Origin: Rutidosis leptorrhynchoides
Lineage: Eukaryota; Streptophyta; Magnoliopsida; Asterales; Asteraceae
Reading direction: 5' to 3'
Assembly: GCF_046630445.1 (NCBI RefSeq)
Contig: NC_092336.1
Coordinates: 201,471,001-201,535,000, forward strand
DNA length: 64,000 bases
Below are positions 48,213 to 61,156 of this stretch, piece by piece (the stretch's first letter is position 1; every line of letters starts with the position of its first letter). Below the pieces are notes generated by a model that was not told the DNA's origin, ran no database searches, and was given only the letters and a program-made list of their open reading frames with translations. Position numbers and translations under genes: made by a program.

Positions 48213-48731
48213 ATGATTAAGTAGGCAACGAACTCATCCTCAATTCATCCAGAACTGAAGATGACTAATTAGTTGACCCATTCCGGTTATACTGCGGCCG
48301 GAGCTCATGTGAAAATCCATATTGAAATAGCTGTCGGAATCCAAGGAACTGGAACTAGTTTAGGGATCCATTTCGTACGATCAGGGAATTGATTTTCGAT
48401 ATGAGACAGATTATAGGACTTAGAAACACATAATTTTCATATGTATATAGAATACTAAGATCCCATAAGTTACAGAGGAATCTTCAGAAGCTGTCAGAAA
48501 AAGTTTACAGTAACAGATACGCAAAGAATCTAATTTATCTATACACTATCTATGCAATAGAGGCAGTAAGATGTGTCTAGACTTTAAGGATGATAAGCAA
48601 GTAATTTTTCGACACGAAGTGATAAGCAAAACTTTTGACATGCAGACACGGTCGAAGTTCAGACCCACTAATGCATCTAAACAACTATCAGTTAGACACA
48701 CTAATGAAAGACCTGGTTTGCTAAGACCACC
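48213..48731 (-). other. LARD leader
   Basis: About 520 nt between primer site and the 117-aa ORF. The part from 48640 ('cacggtcgaagttcagaccc', 'actaatgcatc') matches the Tekay leader near 29505-29540 ('cacggtcgaagtccagactc'). No RNA gene is seen. Confidence 0.6.
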
Positions 48732-48743
48732 GCTCTGATACCA
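48732..48743 (-). promoter_or_regulatory. LARD primer binding site (initiator Met tRNA)
   Basis: Element-strand TGGTATCAGAGC, two bases from the LTR, perfect over 12 nt. Spacing is as in Tekay, whose site has one mismatch. Confidence 0.93.
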
Positions 48744-50656
48744 CATGAGACGACCCGTCCTAATCCATAAGAATGAATACAATAACATATGATTACATCG
48801 CGAGGTATTTGACCTCTATATGATACATTTTACAAACATTACATTCATTTTAAAAGACAAACTTTCATTACATCAAAAGTTGACAGGCATGCATACCATT
48901 TCATAATATCCATCTATAAATTATCTAATCTGTCATTTACTTAATCATAATCTTTACTGAACACAACAACTTGAATGTAACGTCTTTTGAAATATGCCAT
49001 GAATGACTCTCAATAATATCCTTAAAATGAGCTAATGCACAGCGGAAAACTTCTTTAATACCTGAGAATAAACATGATTTCAAGTGTCAACCAAAAGGTT
49101 GGTGAGTTCAATAGTTTATCATAAACGATCATTTTCATCATTTTAATAGACCACAAGATTTCATTTATTCAATAATCATACACTCGCAAGTGTTTAAAAT
49201 TATTCATATAGATTGAACACCGGGTAACCGACATTAACAAAATGCATCTAGAATATCCCCATATATAAATATCGAAGTACTAAAGCAGTTCAAATTCTCT
49301 GACTGGGGCTTGTCAATGGCCCATAGATCTATCTTTAGGATTCGCGTCAATTGGTGGCAATTATAATAAACACCAATTCTTAGGTTACCAAGTTCAACAA
49401 GGGCGATATCCGGTATAACAATTCAACCATAGAATGTAGTTTCGATTACTTGTGTCTATTTCGTAAAGCATTTATAAAAGCGCATGTATTCTCAGTCCCA
49501 AAAGTATATATTGCAAAAGAATTTAAAAAAGGGAGTAATGAAACTCACAATACTGTATTTTGTAGTAAAAATACATATGACGACATTGAACAATTCAGGG
49601 TTGGCCTCGAATTCACGAACCTATATCATTTGTATATATATATATATTAAAACGTATATTTGTAATCGAATAATATATATATTATTATTAGTGATGTAAT
49701 TGTTATTTTTAATAATTTATATGTTTCATTATTTATCTTTATATCTTTATTTTATATATAGTAATATTAATATAATTAAGTTATGTATATTAAATTCATC
49801 TTTTATATGAAGATCATTTGTTTATGAAATTAATAATTATAATAATACTAGTATTAGTAAAAATATTGATACTTTATAATGATCAAAGTGATAATAATAA
49901 TGTTAATGAAAATTATGATATTAATAATGATAATAATAATACTAAGTTTTATAAAGATAATTATGATAACAATAATTATAAGACTTTTAATAATTCCATT
50001 AAAACATATATTAATTAAGATTTTAATCATTTCCATAGTAATATTTATATCCAAAATTTCTATATTTATTATCTTATCGATATTATTAAAACCTGTATAA
50101 TCATAGTTATAATAATCATAACCTTCGCGTTTAATTTATAAACTAGTGACGATAGTTTCTTTTAACATTAATTTGTAATCATAATTATAATTTTTACATG
50201 TTTTCATATAATTATAACCAATTTCCTTACTCTTTAATATAACATCTTTTATTATATAATTGTGATATTAACATGTTTAATAATCTTAAATTCATAATAA
50301 TAAGACTAACAATAACAACACAATAATAATAATGCTAATAATATCAATAATATTAGAATTAATAATTGATAATACTACTTAATTTTTAAATGATAATACT
50401 AGTAATAATAATGATAATATCATAAATTATTTTAATGATCGTTTTGTTGATAATAATATCTATCATAAGGACAATATTACTAATTAATGATAATAATAAT
50501 GATTATAATAGTAATAATAATAATGATTATAATAGTAATAATAATAATAATAATAATAACAATAACAATAATAATAATCATAAGGAAAATAATAATAGTA
50601 ATAATAATACCAATAAAAATGATTTACTACCTTAAAGGATCAAAAAGATAACAATT

Positions 50657-50726
50657 TGCCCAAGCCGGGACTCGAACCCACGACCTCCCGTCCACACATC
50701 AATACCCTAACCGTTCCTCCATTGCT
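50657..50726 (-). other. tRNA-like sequence 1, second LARD LTR
   Basis: Copy of 43084-43153 with GGTCGTGGGTTCGAGTCCC retained. The 5' half reads GGAGGAACGGTTAGGG here. Confidence 0.5.
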
Positions 50727-50813
50727 GTCTTTTTTGAATTATCTTCTAAACTCTTATATATAACACGTTTTCTGTTTTTTTTTTCTATCTTCTTCTTTTG
50801 AGTTAAAAAAAAT

Positions 50814-50886
50814 GGTTGCCCTTGCTAGGGTTTGAACCCATGACCACTCGAAACTTGATACCTCTTCTTAACCATCCCTCCATACC
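50814..50886 (-). other. tRNA-like sequence 2, second LARD LTR
   Basis: Copy of 43239-43311. Here the B-box region is GGGTTCAAACCCTAGC, with a better GGG/CCC T-stem than in the other LTR, followed on the element strand by CCATTTTTTTT. Confidence 0.45.
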
Positions 50887-52289
50887 CTTTTTTCTGTATT
50901 TCTATGCGTATAAAAAGTATATAACCCGTATTTGTATTAGTTCATCTTCTTCCTTTAAAAATTGAAAATCAACTACGGTTATCATTCACAAAAAAAAAAT
51001 AAAAAATTTAAATACATCAAAGTAATAATAACGATTAAGTATCCAGTGTTTATAATACTTAAATAAAAAAAAGTAACAGCATAAAAGCTGCTGCTGTCAC
51101 GAAGCTTTTAAAAAAAATATGGGTTTCACGATTTGATAATGTTTTAGACAAAATTTATAACACGAAAAATGTTTTAAAACTTTTCTGTAATCTATATCAA
51201 ACCTCAATTTCACTCAATTCGTAACACAAATTTCGAATTTAAATGAAGAACACAGTTTGACTTTTTGAGTTTAAAAACTTTGACTCTGAAATTGGTAATC
51301 AATCGAAAGAATTGAAACGTGAAAACTTACAGAGAGTTTAGTTGGATCAATCCTAACAACTTTGCACTATTAGTTTTCGAAAATTGATTCGAGTATGGGT
51401 TATGGTTAAAAAGTTGTTTCAACAGAGGTACCGAGCCTTTTTTAAAAAAAAAAAAATCTGTTTGATTCAGAAATTAAAAAGGGATTACATTTGAGATTGA
51501 TAATGGATATTTGCACGATTAATTTTCCACAATCTGATGTAATTGAATGATACAGATTGAGGTTGTGGCCCGACAAGGAATCACGGATACTCAGCAAATA
51601 ATAAAAAAAACTGATTGATACACTTTATCCACGATATTATCTGTTTTTATTTTATAATTAAAATAATATTTTTTTATAAATATATTAATAATAATATTGT
51701 TAATATTACTATTAATAATAATAATAATAATGTAAGTAATAAATGATAATAATATCAACAATAATAATGATGGTATTAATAATAATAATAAATAGTGGTA
51801 ATATCAAAAATCATAAAATTGATAATTTTAATATGTTTACTAATAACAATCATAATAACAATAAAAATAATATGTTTTATTAATACTAATATTAATATTA
51901 CTTATAATAATATTAATGATAATAATAATATTAATAATTTTTGATAATATAACAACTTATATCAATTTCATATATATAAATATCTATCTTATGTTAGTCA
52001 TAATATTATTAATAATACAATTATTAATGCTGTTATTAGTAATAATTATGAAAGTAATAATCATAATATTAATATAACCTTTATACTTTAACTTGTGATT
52101 ACATATAATATGTAATAACTTTTACTGAATACTTATTATTTATAAATTTTTATATATATTCTAATATACATATAATAATAATTGTAACTAGAAATCATAT
52201 ATATTTGTATATAGATTACACTTAATTATTTTGTATCTTATTTTACCAATTTAATTCTAATGTTTAAATTATATCTTAAAATTTCAAAT

Positions 52290-52352
<63 letters not shown>

Positions 52353-52529
52353 CATACATGTTTGTTTACAAACACTTGTTCGTGAATCGTCAGAAATAGT
52401 CGAAGGGTAATTGATTTCATGAATATAGTTTCAAAATTTTCTAGACTCAACATTACAGACTTTGCTTATCGTGTCAGAATCATTTACAGATTAAGTTTAA
52501 ATTTGATCAAAAATTTTCGGGTCGTCACA

Positions 52530-52778
52530 TCACTCTTCAACAATCTAACCCTAATTTTAGAGAGAAAAATAAAAAATAATGCAGAAATATAAATAAAAAA
52601 AACTTTATATAATATCTGCACTTTCTAAACTTGTCATAAATTGTCCCTGTACTAGTGTTAAACTACTTTGCTTTTTTATAAATCTGCCCTGTAAGTAACA
52701 AAACACAATATACAAGAACAAGTGCATGAAAAAATATATTCCAAGTTAAATTGCACGATACCTTTAACCTTTTGAACA
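52530..52778 (-). repeat. Copia 5' LTR, outer part
   Basis: Resumes the Copia LTR after the LARD ('tcactcttcaacaatctaac') and ends 'ccttttgaaca', followed by the AAAAG duplication. It lacks a short segment present in the left LTR near 5530-5545. Confidence 0.95.
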
Positions 52779-52947
52779 AAAAGGTTCAAGTATTTGTGTT
52801 TCATTCAATTCATATGAGTTGGCGTTTCAGCTTATATAATATTAATACAAGTGGCGGAACATGAAACCGACCATAGATGGGGCGGGTGTAAAAACTTATT
52901 AAATTTTTCATTGACAGCTGGAGCAAACACTAAAAAAACCTTATTTT
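52779..52947. other. Pre-insertion flank between Copia and Tekay B
   Basis: Includes the Copia duplication (52779-52783) and unassigned sequence ('gtggcggaacatgaaaccga'). No gene. The five bases before Tekay B are ATTTT (52943-52947), its presumed target duplication; the partner lies outside the window. Confidence 0.5.
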
Positions 52948-55900
52948 TGAAATGTCCCGTTCTTATTGATTAAAAACGTTCCATATTAATTGATTTCGTT
53001 GCGAGGTTTTGACCTCTATATGAGACGTTTTTCAAAGACTGCATTCATTTTAAAACAAACCATAACCTTTATTTCATCAATAAAGGTTTAAAAAGCTTTA
53101 CGTAGATTATCAAATAATGATAATCTAAAATATCTTGTTTACACACGACCATTACATAATGGTTTACAATACAAATATGTTACAACAAAATAAGTTTCTT
53201 GAATGCAGTTTTTACACAATATCATACAAGCATGAACTCCAAATCTCGTCTTTATTTAAGTATGCGACAGCGGAAGCTCTTAATAATCACCTGAGAATAA
53301 ACATGCTTAAAACGTCAACAAAAATGTTGGTGAGTTATAGGTTTAACCTATATATATCAAATCATAATAATAGACCACAAGATTTCATATTTCAATACAC
53401 ATCCCATACATAGAGATAAAAATCATTCATATGGTGAACACCTGGTAACCGACATTAACAAGATGCATAAATAAGAATATCCCCATCATTCCGGGACACC
53501 CTTCGGATATGATATAAATTTCGAAGTACTAAAGCATCCGGTACTTTGGATGGGGTTTGTTAGGCCCAATAGATCTATCTTTAGGATTCGCGTCAATTAG
53601 GGTGTCTGTTCCCTAATTCTTAGATTACCAGACTTAATAAAAAGGGGCATATTCGATTTCGATAATTCAACCATAGAATGTAGTTTCACGTACTTGTGTC
53701 TATTTTGTAAATCATTTATAAAACCTGCATGTATTCTCATCCCAAAAATATTAGATTTTAAAAGTGGGACTATAACTCACTTTCACAGATTTTTACTTCG
53801 TCGGGAAGTAAGACTTGGCCACTGGTTGATTCACGAACCTATAACAATATATACATATATATCAAAGTATGTTCAAAATATATTTACAACACTTTTAATA
53901 TATTTTGATGTTTTAAGTTTATTAAGTCAGCTGTCCTCGTTAGTAACCTACAACTAGTTGTCCACAGTTAGATGTACAGAAATAAATCGATAAATATTAT
54001 CTTGAATCAATCCACGACCCAGTGTATACGTATCTCAGTATTGATCACAACTCAAACTATATATATTTTGGAATCAACCTCAACCCTGTATAGCTAACTC
54101 CAACATTCACATATAGAGTGTCTATGGTTGTTCCGAAATATATATAGATGTGTCGACATGATAGGTCGAAACATTGTATACGTGTCTATGGTATCTCAAG
54201 ATTACATAATATACAATACAAGTTGATTAAGTTATGGCTGGAATAGATTTGTTACCAATTTTCACGTAGCTAAAATGAGAAAAATTATCCAATCTTGTTT
54301 TACCCATAACTTCTTCATTTTAAATCCGTTTTGAGTGAATCAAATTGCTATGGTTTCATATTGAACTCTATTTTATGAATCTAAACAGAAAAAGTATAGG
54401 TTTATAGTCGGAAAAATAAGTTACAAGTCATTTTTGTAAAGGTAGTCATTTCAGTCGAAAGAACGACGTCTAGATGACCATTTTAGAAAACATACTTCCA
54501 CTTTGAGTTTAACCATAATTTTTGGATATAGTTTCATGTTCATAATAAAAATCATTTTCTCAGAATAAAAACTTTTAAATCAAAGTTTATCATAGTTTTT
54601 AATTAACTAACCCAAAACAGCCCGCGGTGTTACTACGACGGCGTAAATCCGGTTTTACGGTGTTTTTCGTGTTTCCAGGTTTTAAATCATTAAGTTAGCA
54701 TATCATATAGATATAGAACATGTATTTAGTTAATTTTAAAAGTTAAGTTAGAAGGATTAACTTTTGTTTGCGAACAAGTTTAGAATTAACTAAACTATGT
54801 TCTAGTGATTACGAGTTTAAACCTTCGAATAAGATAGTTTTATATATATGAATCGAATGATGTTATGAACATCATTACTACCTCAAGTTTAGTAGGTAAA
54901 CCTACTGGAAGTGACAAAAAATGATCTAGCTTCAAAGGATCTTGGATGGCTTGAAAGTTCTTGAAGTAGGATCATGACACAAAAACAAGTTCAAGTAAGA
55001 TTTTTACTCGAATTAAGATAGTTTATAGTTATAGAAATTGAATCAAAGTTTGAATATGAATATTACCTTGAATAAGAAAGATAACCTACTGTATATAACA
55101 AAGGTTTCTTGATCTTAGATGATTACTTGGAATGGATTAGAAAGCTTGGAAATAAATTAGTAAACTTGAAGGGATTTTTGAAGTGTTCTTGAAGTGTTCT
55201 TCCTATGATGATTATAGCTTGATTCTTGAAGTGATTTTTGATGAAGATGATGATTAACTACTGGAAAAATACGTTCATAATAGTGTGTGTGTGTGTTGAG
55301 AGAGAATTAGAAAGAGAATTGGAAGTGAAATGGAGTGAATGATGAGTGGTAATTGGTGAGTGGTGAGTGGGGTTAAAAGGAGTTCTAGTTAGTTGACTAG
55401 CTCATGGTAGAAGTTAAAATTGATTAGTCATACATGACATAATCAAGAGTGGAATCCCATGCTAGTTCCTATTGGTATATACCCATAGTAAGTACGTTTT
55501 GAAGCTGTGTATAATACGGGTAAGAATACGACTAGAATTCTTGATGAAAGAAAAGAATGGGAAAGTAACTGTAACCATTTTCGTTAAGTATGAGTGTTTT
55601 GATATATGTCTTGAAGTCTTCCAAAAGTATTTTAATACATCTAAATACACTACATGTATATACATTTTAACTGAGTCGTTAAGTCATCGTTAGTCGTTAC
55701 ATGTAAGTGTTGTTTTGAAACCTTTAAGTTAACGATCTCAATTAATGTTGTTAACCCATTGTTTATTATATCTAATGAGATGTTAAATTATTATATTATC
55801 ATGATATTATGATATATTAATATATCTTAATATGATATATATACATTTAAATGTCGTTACAACGATAATCGTTACATATATGTCTCGTTTCGAAATCCTT

Positions 55901-56199
55901 AAGTTAGTAGTCTTGTTTATATGTATATAACTCATTGTTAATATACTTATGGAGATACTTACTTATCATAATCTCATGTTAACCATATGTATATCCATAT
56001 ATATATCGTCATGTCGTTTTTACAAGTTTTAACGTTCGTGAATCGCCGGTCAACTTGGGTGGTCAATTGTCTATATGAAACATATTTCAATTAATCAAGT
56101 CTTAACAAGTTTGATTACTTAACATGTTGGAAACATTTAATCATGTAAATATCAATCTCAATTAATATATATAAACATGGAAAAGTTCGGGTCACTACA
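52948..56199 (-). repeat. Tekay B 3' LTR (element sense), 3252 bp
   Basis: Begins 'tgaaatgtcccgttcttat', ends 'cgggtcactaca'. Very close to the copy A LTR up to about 54880, then clearly more divergent to about 55680 (including a (GT)n/GA-rich stretch near 55283-55310), then similar again. In element sense the divergent block is in U3. Confidence 0.95.
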
Positions 56200-56214
56200 G
56201 TACCTACCCGTTAA
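56200..56214 (-). promoter_or_regulatory. Tekay B polypurine tract region
   Basis: Plus 'gtacctacccgttaaat' abuts the LTR, identical to copy A at 22998. Confidence 0.8.
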
Positions 56215-56234
56215 ATAAATTTCGTCCCGAAATT

Positions 56235-59200
56235 TTAAGCTGTTGAAGGTGTTGACGAATCTTCTGGAAATAGATGCGGGTATTTCTTCTTCATCTAATC
56301 TTTATGCTCCCAGGTGAACTCGGGTCCTCTACGAGCATTCCATCGAACCTTAACAATTGGTATCTTGTTTTGCTTAAGTCTTTTAACCTCACGATCCATT
56401 ATTTCGACGGGTTCTTCGATGAATTGAAATTTTTCGTTGGTTTGGATTTCATCTAACGGAATAGTGAAATCTTCTTTAACAAAACATTTCTTCAAATTCG
56501 AGACGTGGAAAGTGTTATGTACAGCCACGAGTTGTTGAGGTAACTCAAGTCGGTAAGCTACTGGTCCAACACGATCAATAATCTTGAATGGTCCAATATA
56601 CCTTGGATTTAATTTCCCTCGTTTACCAAATCGAGCAACGCCTTTCCAAGGTGCAACTTTAAGCATGACCATCTCTCCAATTTCAAATTCTATATCTTTT
56701 CTTTTAATGTCAGCGTAGCTCTTTTGTCGACTTTGGGCGGTTTTCAACCGTTGTTGAATTTGGATGATCTTCTCGGTAGTTTCTTGTATAATCTCCGGAC
56801 CCGTAATCTGTCTATCCCCCACTTCACTCCAACAAATCGGAGACCTGCACTTTCTACCATAAAGTGCTTCAAACGGCGCCATCTCAATGCTTGAATGGTA
56901 GCTGTTGTTGTAGGAAAATTCTGCTAACGGTAGATGTCGATCCCAACTGTTTCCGAAATCAATAACACATGCTCGTAGCATGTCTTCAAGCGTTTGTATC
57001 GTCCTTTCGCTCTGCCCATCAGTTTGTGGATGATAGGCAGTACTCATGTCTAGACGAGTTCCTAATGCTTGCTGTAATGTCTGCCAGAATCTTGAAATAA
57101 ATCTGCCATCCCTATCAGAGATAATAGAGATTGGTATTCCATGTCTGGAGACGATTTCCTTTAAATACAGTTGTGCTAACTTCTCCATCTTGTCATCTTC
57201 TCTTATTGGTAGGAAGTGTGCTGATTTGGTGAGACGATCAACTATTATCCAAATAGTATCAAAACCACTTGCAGTCTTTGGCAATTTAGTGATGAAATCC
57301 ATGGTAATGTTTTCCCATTTCCATTCTGGGATTTCGGGTTATTGAAGTAGACCTGATGGTTTCTGATGCTCAGCTTTGACCTTAGAACACGTCAAACATT
57401 CTCCTACGTATTTAGCAACATCGGCTTTCATACCCGGCCACCAAAAATGTTTCTTGAGATCCTTGTACATCTTCCCCGTTCCAGGATGTATTGAGTATCT
57501 GGTTTTATGAGCTTCTCTAAGTACCATTTCTCTCATATCTCCAAATTTTGGTACCCAAATCCTTTCAGCCCTATACCGGATTCCGTCTTCCCGAATATTA
57601 AGATGCTGCTCCGATCCTTTGGGTATTTCATCCTTTAAATTTCCTTCTTTTAAAACTCCTTGTTGCGCCTCCTTTATTTGAGTAGTAAGGTTATTATGAA
57701 TCATTATATTCATAGATTTTACTCGAATGGGTTCTCTGTCCTTCCTACTCAAGGCATCGGCTACCACATTTGCCTTCCCCGGGTGGTAACGAATCTCAAA
57801 GTCGTAATCATTCAATAATTCAATCCACCTACGCTGCCTCATATTCAGTTGTTTCTGATTAAATATGTGTTGAAGACTTTTGTGGTCGGTATATATAATA
57901 CTTTTGACCCCATATAAGTAGTGCCTCCAAGTCTTTAATGCAAAAACAACCGCGCCTAATTCCAAATCATGCGTCGTATAATTTTGCTCGTGAATCTTTA
58001 ATTGTCTAGACGCATAAGCAATCACCTTCGTTCGTTGCATTAATACACAACCGAGACCTTGCTTTGATGCGTCACAATAAATCACAAAATCATCATTCCC
58101 TTCAGGCAATGACAATATAGGTGCCGTAGTTAGCTTTTTCTTCAATAACTGAAACGCTTTCTCTTGTTCATCCTTCCATTCAAATTTCTTCCCTTTATGC
58201 GTTAATGCAGTCAAGGGTTTTGCTATTCTGGAAAAGTCTTGGATGAACCTTCTGTAGTAACCAGCTAGTCCTAAAAACTGGCGTATGTGTTTCGGAGTTT
58301 TCGGGGTTTCCCACTTTTCAACAGTTTCTATCTTTGCCAGATCCACCTTAATACCTTTTTTGTTCACTATGTGACCGAGGAATTGAACTTCTTCCAACCA
58401 AAATGCACACTTTGAAAATTTAGCGTACAATTCTTCCTTCCACAATACTTCTAACACCTTTCTCAAATGTTCACCGTGTTCTTGGTCATTCTTTGAGTAA
58501 ATAAGTATGTCATCAATGAAACCAATGACAAACTTGTCAAGGTATGGTCTACACACTCGGTTCATAAGGTCCATGAACACAGCTGGTGCATTAGTTAAAC
58601 CAAACGGCATGACCATAAACTCGTAATGACCGTAACGTGTTCTGAAAGCAGTCTTTGGAATATCATCTTCTTTCACCCGCATTTGATGATACCCGGAACG
58701 TAAGTCAATCTTTGAATAAACAGACGAGCCTTGTAGTTGATCAAATAAGTCGTCGATTCTCGGTAGTGGGTAGCGGTTCTTGATGGTAAGTTTGTTCAAC
58801 TCTCGGTAGTCAATACACAACCTGAATGTACCATCTTTCTTCTTGACAAACAAAACAGGAGCTCCCCACGGTGATGTGCTTGTTCGAATGAAACCATGCT
58901 CTAAAAGTTCTTGTAATTGGCTTTGTAGTTCTTTCATCTCGATGGGTGCGAGTCTGTAAGGAGCACGAGCTATTGGTGCAGCTCCTGGTACAAGATCTAT
59001 TTGAAATTCAACGGATCGATGTGGGGGTAATCCCGATAATTCTTTCGGAAATACATCGGGAAATTCTTTTGCGATGGGAACATCATTGATGCTCTTTTCT
59101 TCAGTTTGTACTTTCTTGACGTGTGCTAGAACAGCATAGCAACCTTTTCTTATTAGTTTTTGTGCCTTCAAATTACTAATAAGATGTAGCTTCGTGTTGC

Positions 59201-60815
59201 CCTTTTCTCCGTACACCATTAAGGGTTTTCCTTTTTCTCGTATAATGCGAATTGCATTTTTGTAACAAACGATCTCTGATTTCACTTCTTTCAACCAGTC
59301 CATACCGATTATCATATCAAAACTCCCTAACTCTACTGGTATCAAATCAATCTTAAATGTTTCGCTAACCAGTTTAATTTCGCGATTCCGACATATATTA
59401 TCTGCTGAAATTAATTTACCATTTGCTAATTCGAGTAAAAATTTACTATCCAAAGGTGTCAAGGGACAACTTAATTTAGCACAAAAATCTCTACTCATAT
59501 AGCTTCTATCCACACCCGAATCAAATAAAACGTAAGCAGATTTATTTTCAATAAGAAACGTACCCGTAACAAGCTCCGGGTCTTCCTGTACCTCTGCCGC
59601 ATTAATATTGAAAACTCTTCCGCGGCCTTGTCCATTCGTGTTCTCCTGGTTCGGGCAATTTCTAATAATGTGGCCCGGTTTTCCACATTTATAACAAACT
59701 ACATTGGCATAACTTGCTCCGACACTACTTGCTCCGCCATTACTCATTCCGACACCATTTGTTCCTTTCGTTCTATTAACCCCTGGTCCGTAGACCTCAC
59801 ACTTCGCCGCGCTATGACCATTTCTTTTACACTTATTGAAAAATTTGGTGCAGAACCCCGAGTGATACTTTTCACACCTTTGGCATAGCTGCTTCTGATT
59901 GTTGTTGTTGTTGCGGTTATTATTGTTGTTGGGATGATTGTTGTAGTTGCTGTTGTTGTTGTTGCTGTTGTTGTTGTTGTTGGGCCGTTTGTTGTAGTTG
60001 CAATTGATGTTGCGATTATTGGGATAATTGTTGCGATTATTGTTGTAATTGCTGTTGTTGTTGTATTGGTGATTCTTATCACCGTTTTCCTCCCACTTTC
60101 TTTTAACTTGCTTCACATTGGCCTCTTCAGCAGTCTGTTCTTTAATTCTTTCTTCAATCTGGTTCACTAGTTTGTGAGCCATTCTACATGCCTGTTGTAT
60201 GGAGGCGGGCTCGTGTGAACTTATATCTTCTTGGATTCTTTTTGGTAATCCTTTTACAAACGCGTCGATCTTCTCTTCCTCATCTTCGAATGCTCCCGAA
60301 CACAATAGGCACAATTCTGTGAATCGTCTTTCGTACGTGGCAATATCAAATCCTTGGGTTCGTAACCCTCTAAGTTCTATCTTGAGCTTATTGACCTCGG
60401 TTCTGGGACGGTACTTCTCATTCATCAAGTGCTTGAATGCTGACCACGGTAGTGCGTACGCATCGTCTTATCCCACTTGCTCTAGATAGGTATTCCACCA
60501 TGTTAACGCAGAACCTGTGAAGGTATGCATAGCGTACTTCACTTTGTCCTCTTCAGTACACTTACTTATGGCAAACACCGATTCGACCTTCTCGGTCCAC
60601 CGTTTCAATCCGATCGGTCCTTCGGTTCCATCAAATTCCAAAGGTTTGCAGGCAGTGAATTCTTTGTAGGTGCATCCTACACGATTTCCTGTACTGCTAG
60701 ATCCAAGGTTATTGTTGGTATGTAGCGCAGCCTGTACTGCGGCTATGTTTGAAGCTAGAAAAGTACGGATTTCCTCTTCATTCATATTCACGGTGTGTCG
60801 AGTAGTCGGTGCCAT
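56235..60815 (-). pseudogene. Tekay B gag-pol with three nonsense codons
   Basis: Collinear with the copy A gag-pol and in one frame throughout, one codon shorter in the Asn-rich linker. Stops are at 60468-60470 (TAA in gag), 57339-57341 (TAA between integrase zinc part and core) and 56295-56297 (TAG near the chromodomain end). Copy A has CAA, CAA and CAG there, so all three are single C-to-T changes on the coding strand. Other damage: the first Cys of zinc knuckle 1 is Phe, and the protease DSGA is DSGV (also C-to-T at a CG). The FIDD of RT and the integrase triad remain. Not expected to yield a working polyprotein. Confidence 0.95.
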
Positions 60816-60948
60816 TTCCTTCATAATAGTCAAATGGAACAAGTTAATCATACAGAATATCAAGAGTAGTTAATAGTATTTCGTAGCATAATATGAACTC
60901 ATTTATAAAAGCTTTTTCTTCATATTAGCATTTTATAAGTTTAAATTC

Positions 60949-60966
60949 GGGTAGTACCTACCCGTT
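60949..60966 (-). promoter_or_regulatory. Internal polypurine-tract-like duplicate, copy B
   Basis: Same 18 bases as 27750-27767 in copy A, preserved while surrounding bases have changed. Confidence 0.5.
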
Positions 60967-61156
60967 AAGTTCATACTTAGTAGCTAATATACAATTCAAC
61001 TACTACAATTCTATATGAAAAACTGATTATAATAATATTTCGCGTTCAAACTTTTATACAATATTTTACAAACTTACAATACCGCTTATTTTACATATAG
61101 CATGAAATATAGCACACAATAAATTTGATACAAGATGGTTGTGAAGATAATTCTAG

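Larger units (their letters stand above)
41182..52529 (-). mobile_element. LARD-like non-autonomous LTR element related to Tekay
   Basis: Two LTRs of about 3744 and 3784 bp enclose a 3820-bp internal region lacking gag, protease, RT and integrase. TG..CA borders give target flanks TCACA and TCACT (one mismatch); moving the border one base gives a perfect ATCAC pair, and the intact site in the other Copia LTR fits either. The primer site is a perfect initiator-Met match; the 3' side has the same 'gtacctacccgtt' sequence as Tekay. Very long LTRs around a non-coding middle fit the large retrotransposon derivative (LARD) class. It would need enzymes from another element, most plausibly Tekay. Confidence 0.88.
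48746..52529 (-). repeat. LARD 5' LTR (element sense), about 3.78 kb
   Basis: Partner of 41182-44925 with scattered substitutions and microsatellite length changes, for example a longer (TA)n run at about 52292-52347 and an extra AAT-rich segment near 50520. It ends 'cgggtcgtcaca'. Confidence 0.92.
5292..52778 (-). mobile_element. Ty1/Copia LTR retrotransposon, host of nested insertions
   Basis: Termini are TGTAAAAAACC at left and ..TTTGAACA at right, flanked by identical 5-bp duplications AAAAG at 5287-5291 and 52779-52783. Read on the minus strand the order is 5' LTR (52778 to 40987, interrupted), initiator-Met primer site, gag, protease, integrase, RT-RNase H, polypurine tract, 3' LTR (5763 to 5292). 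Integrase before RT is the Copia order. About 41 kb of the span is later insertions: Athila in gag and the LARD in the 5' LTR. Coding parts carry stops and at least one frameshift, and the LTR pair differs by small deletions, so this is the oldest layer of the nest. Confidence 0.95.
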
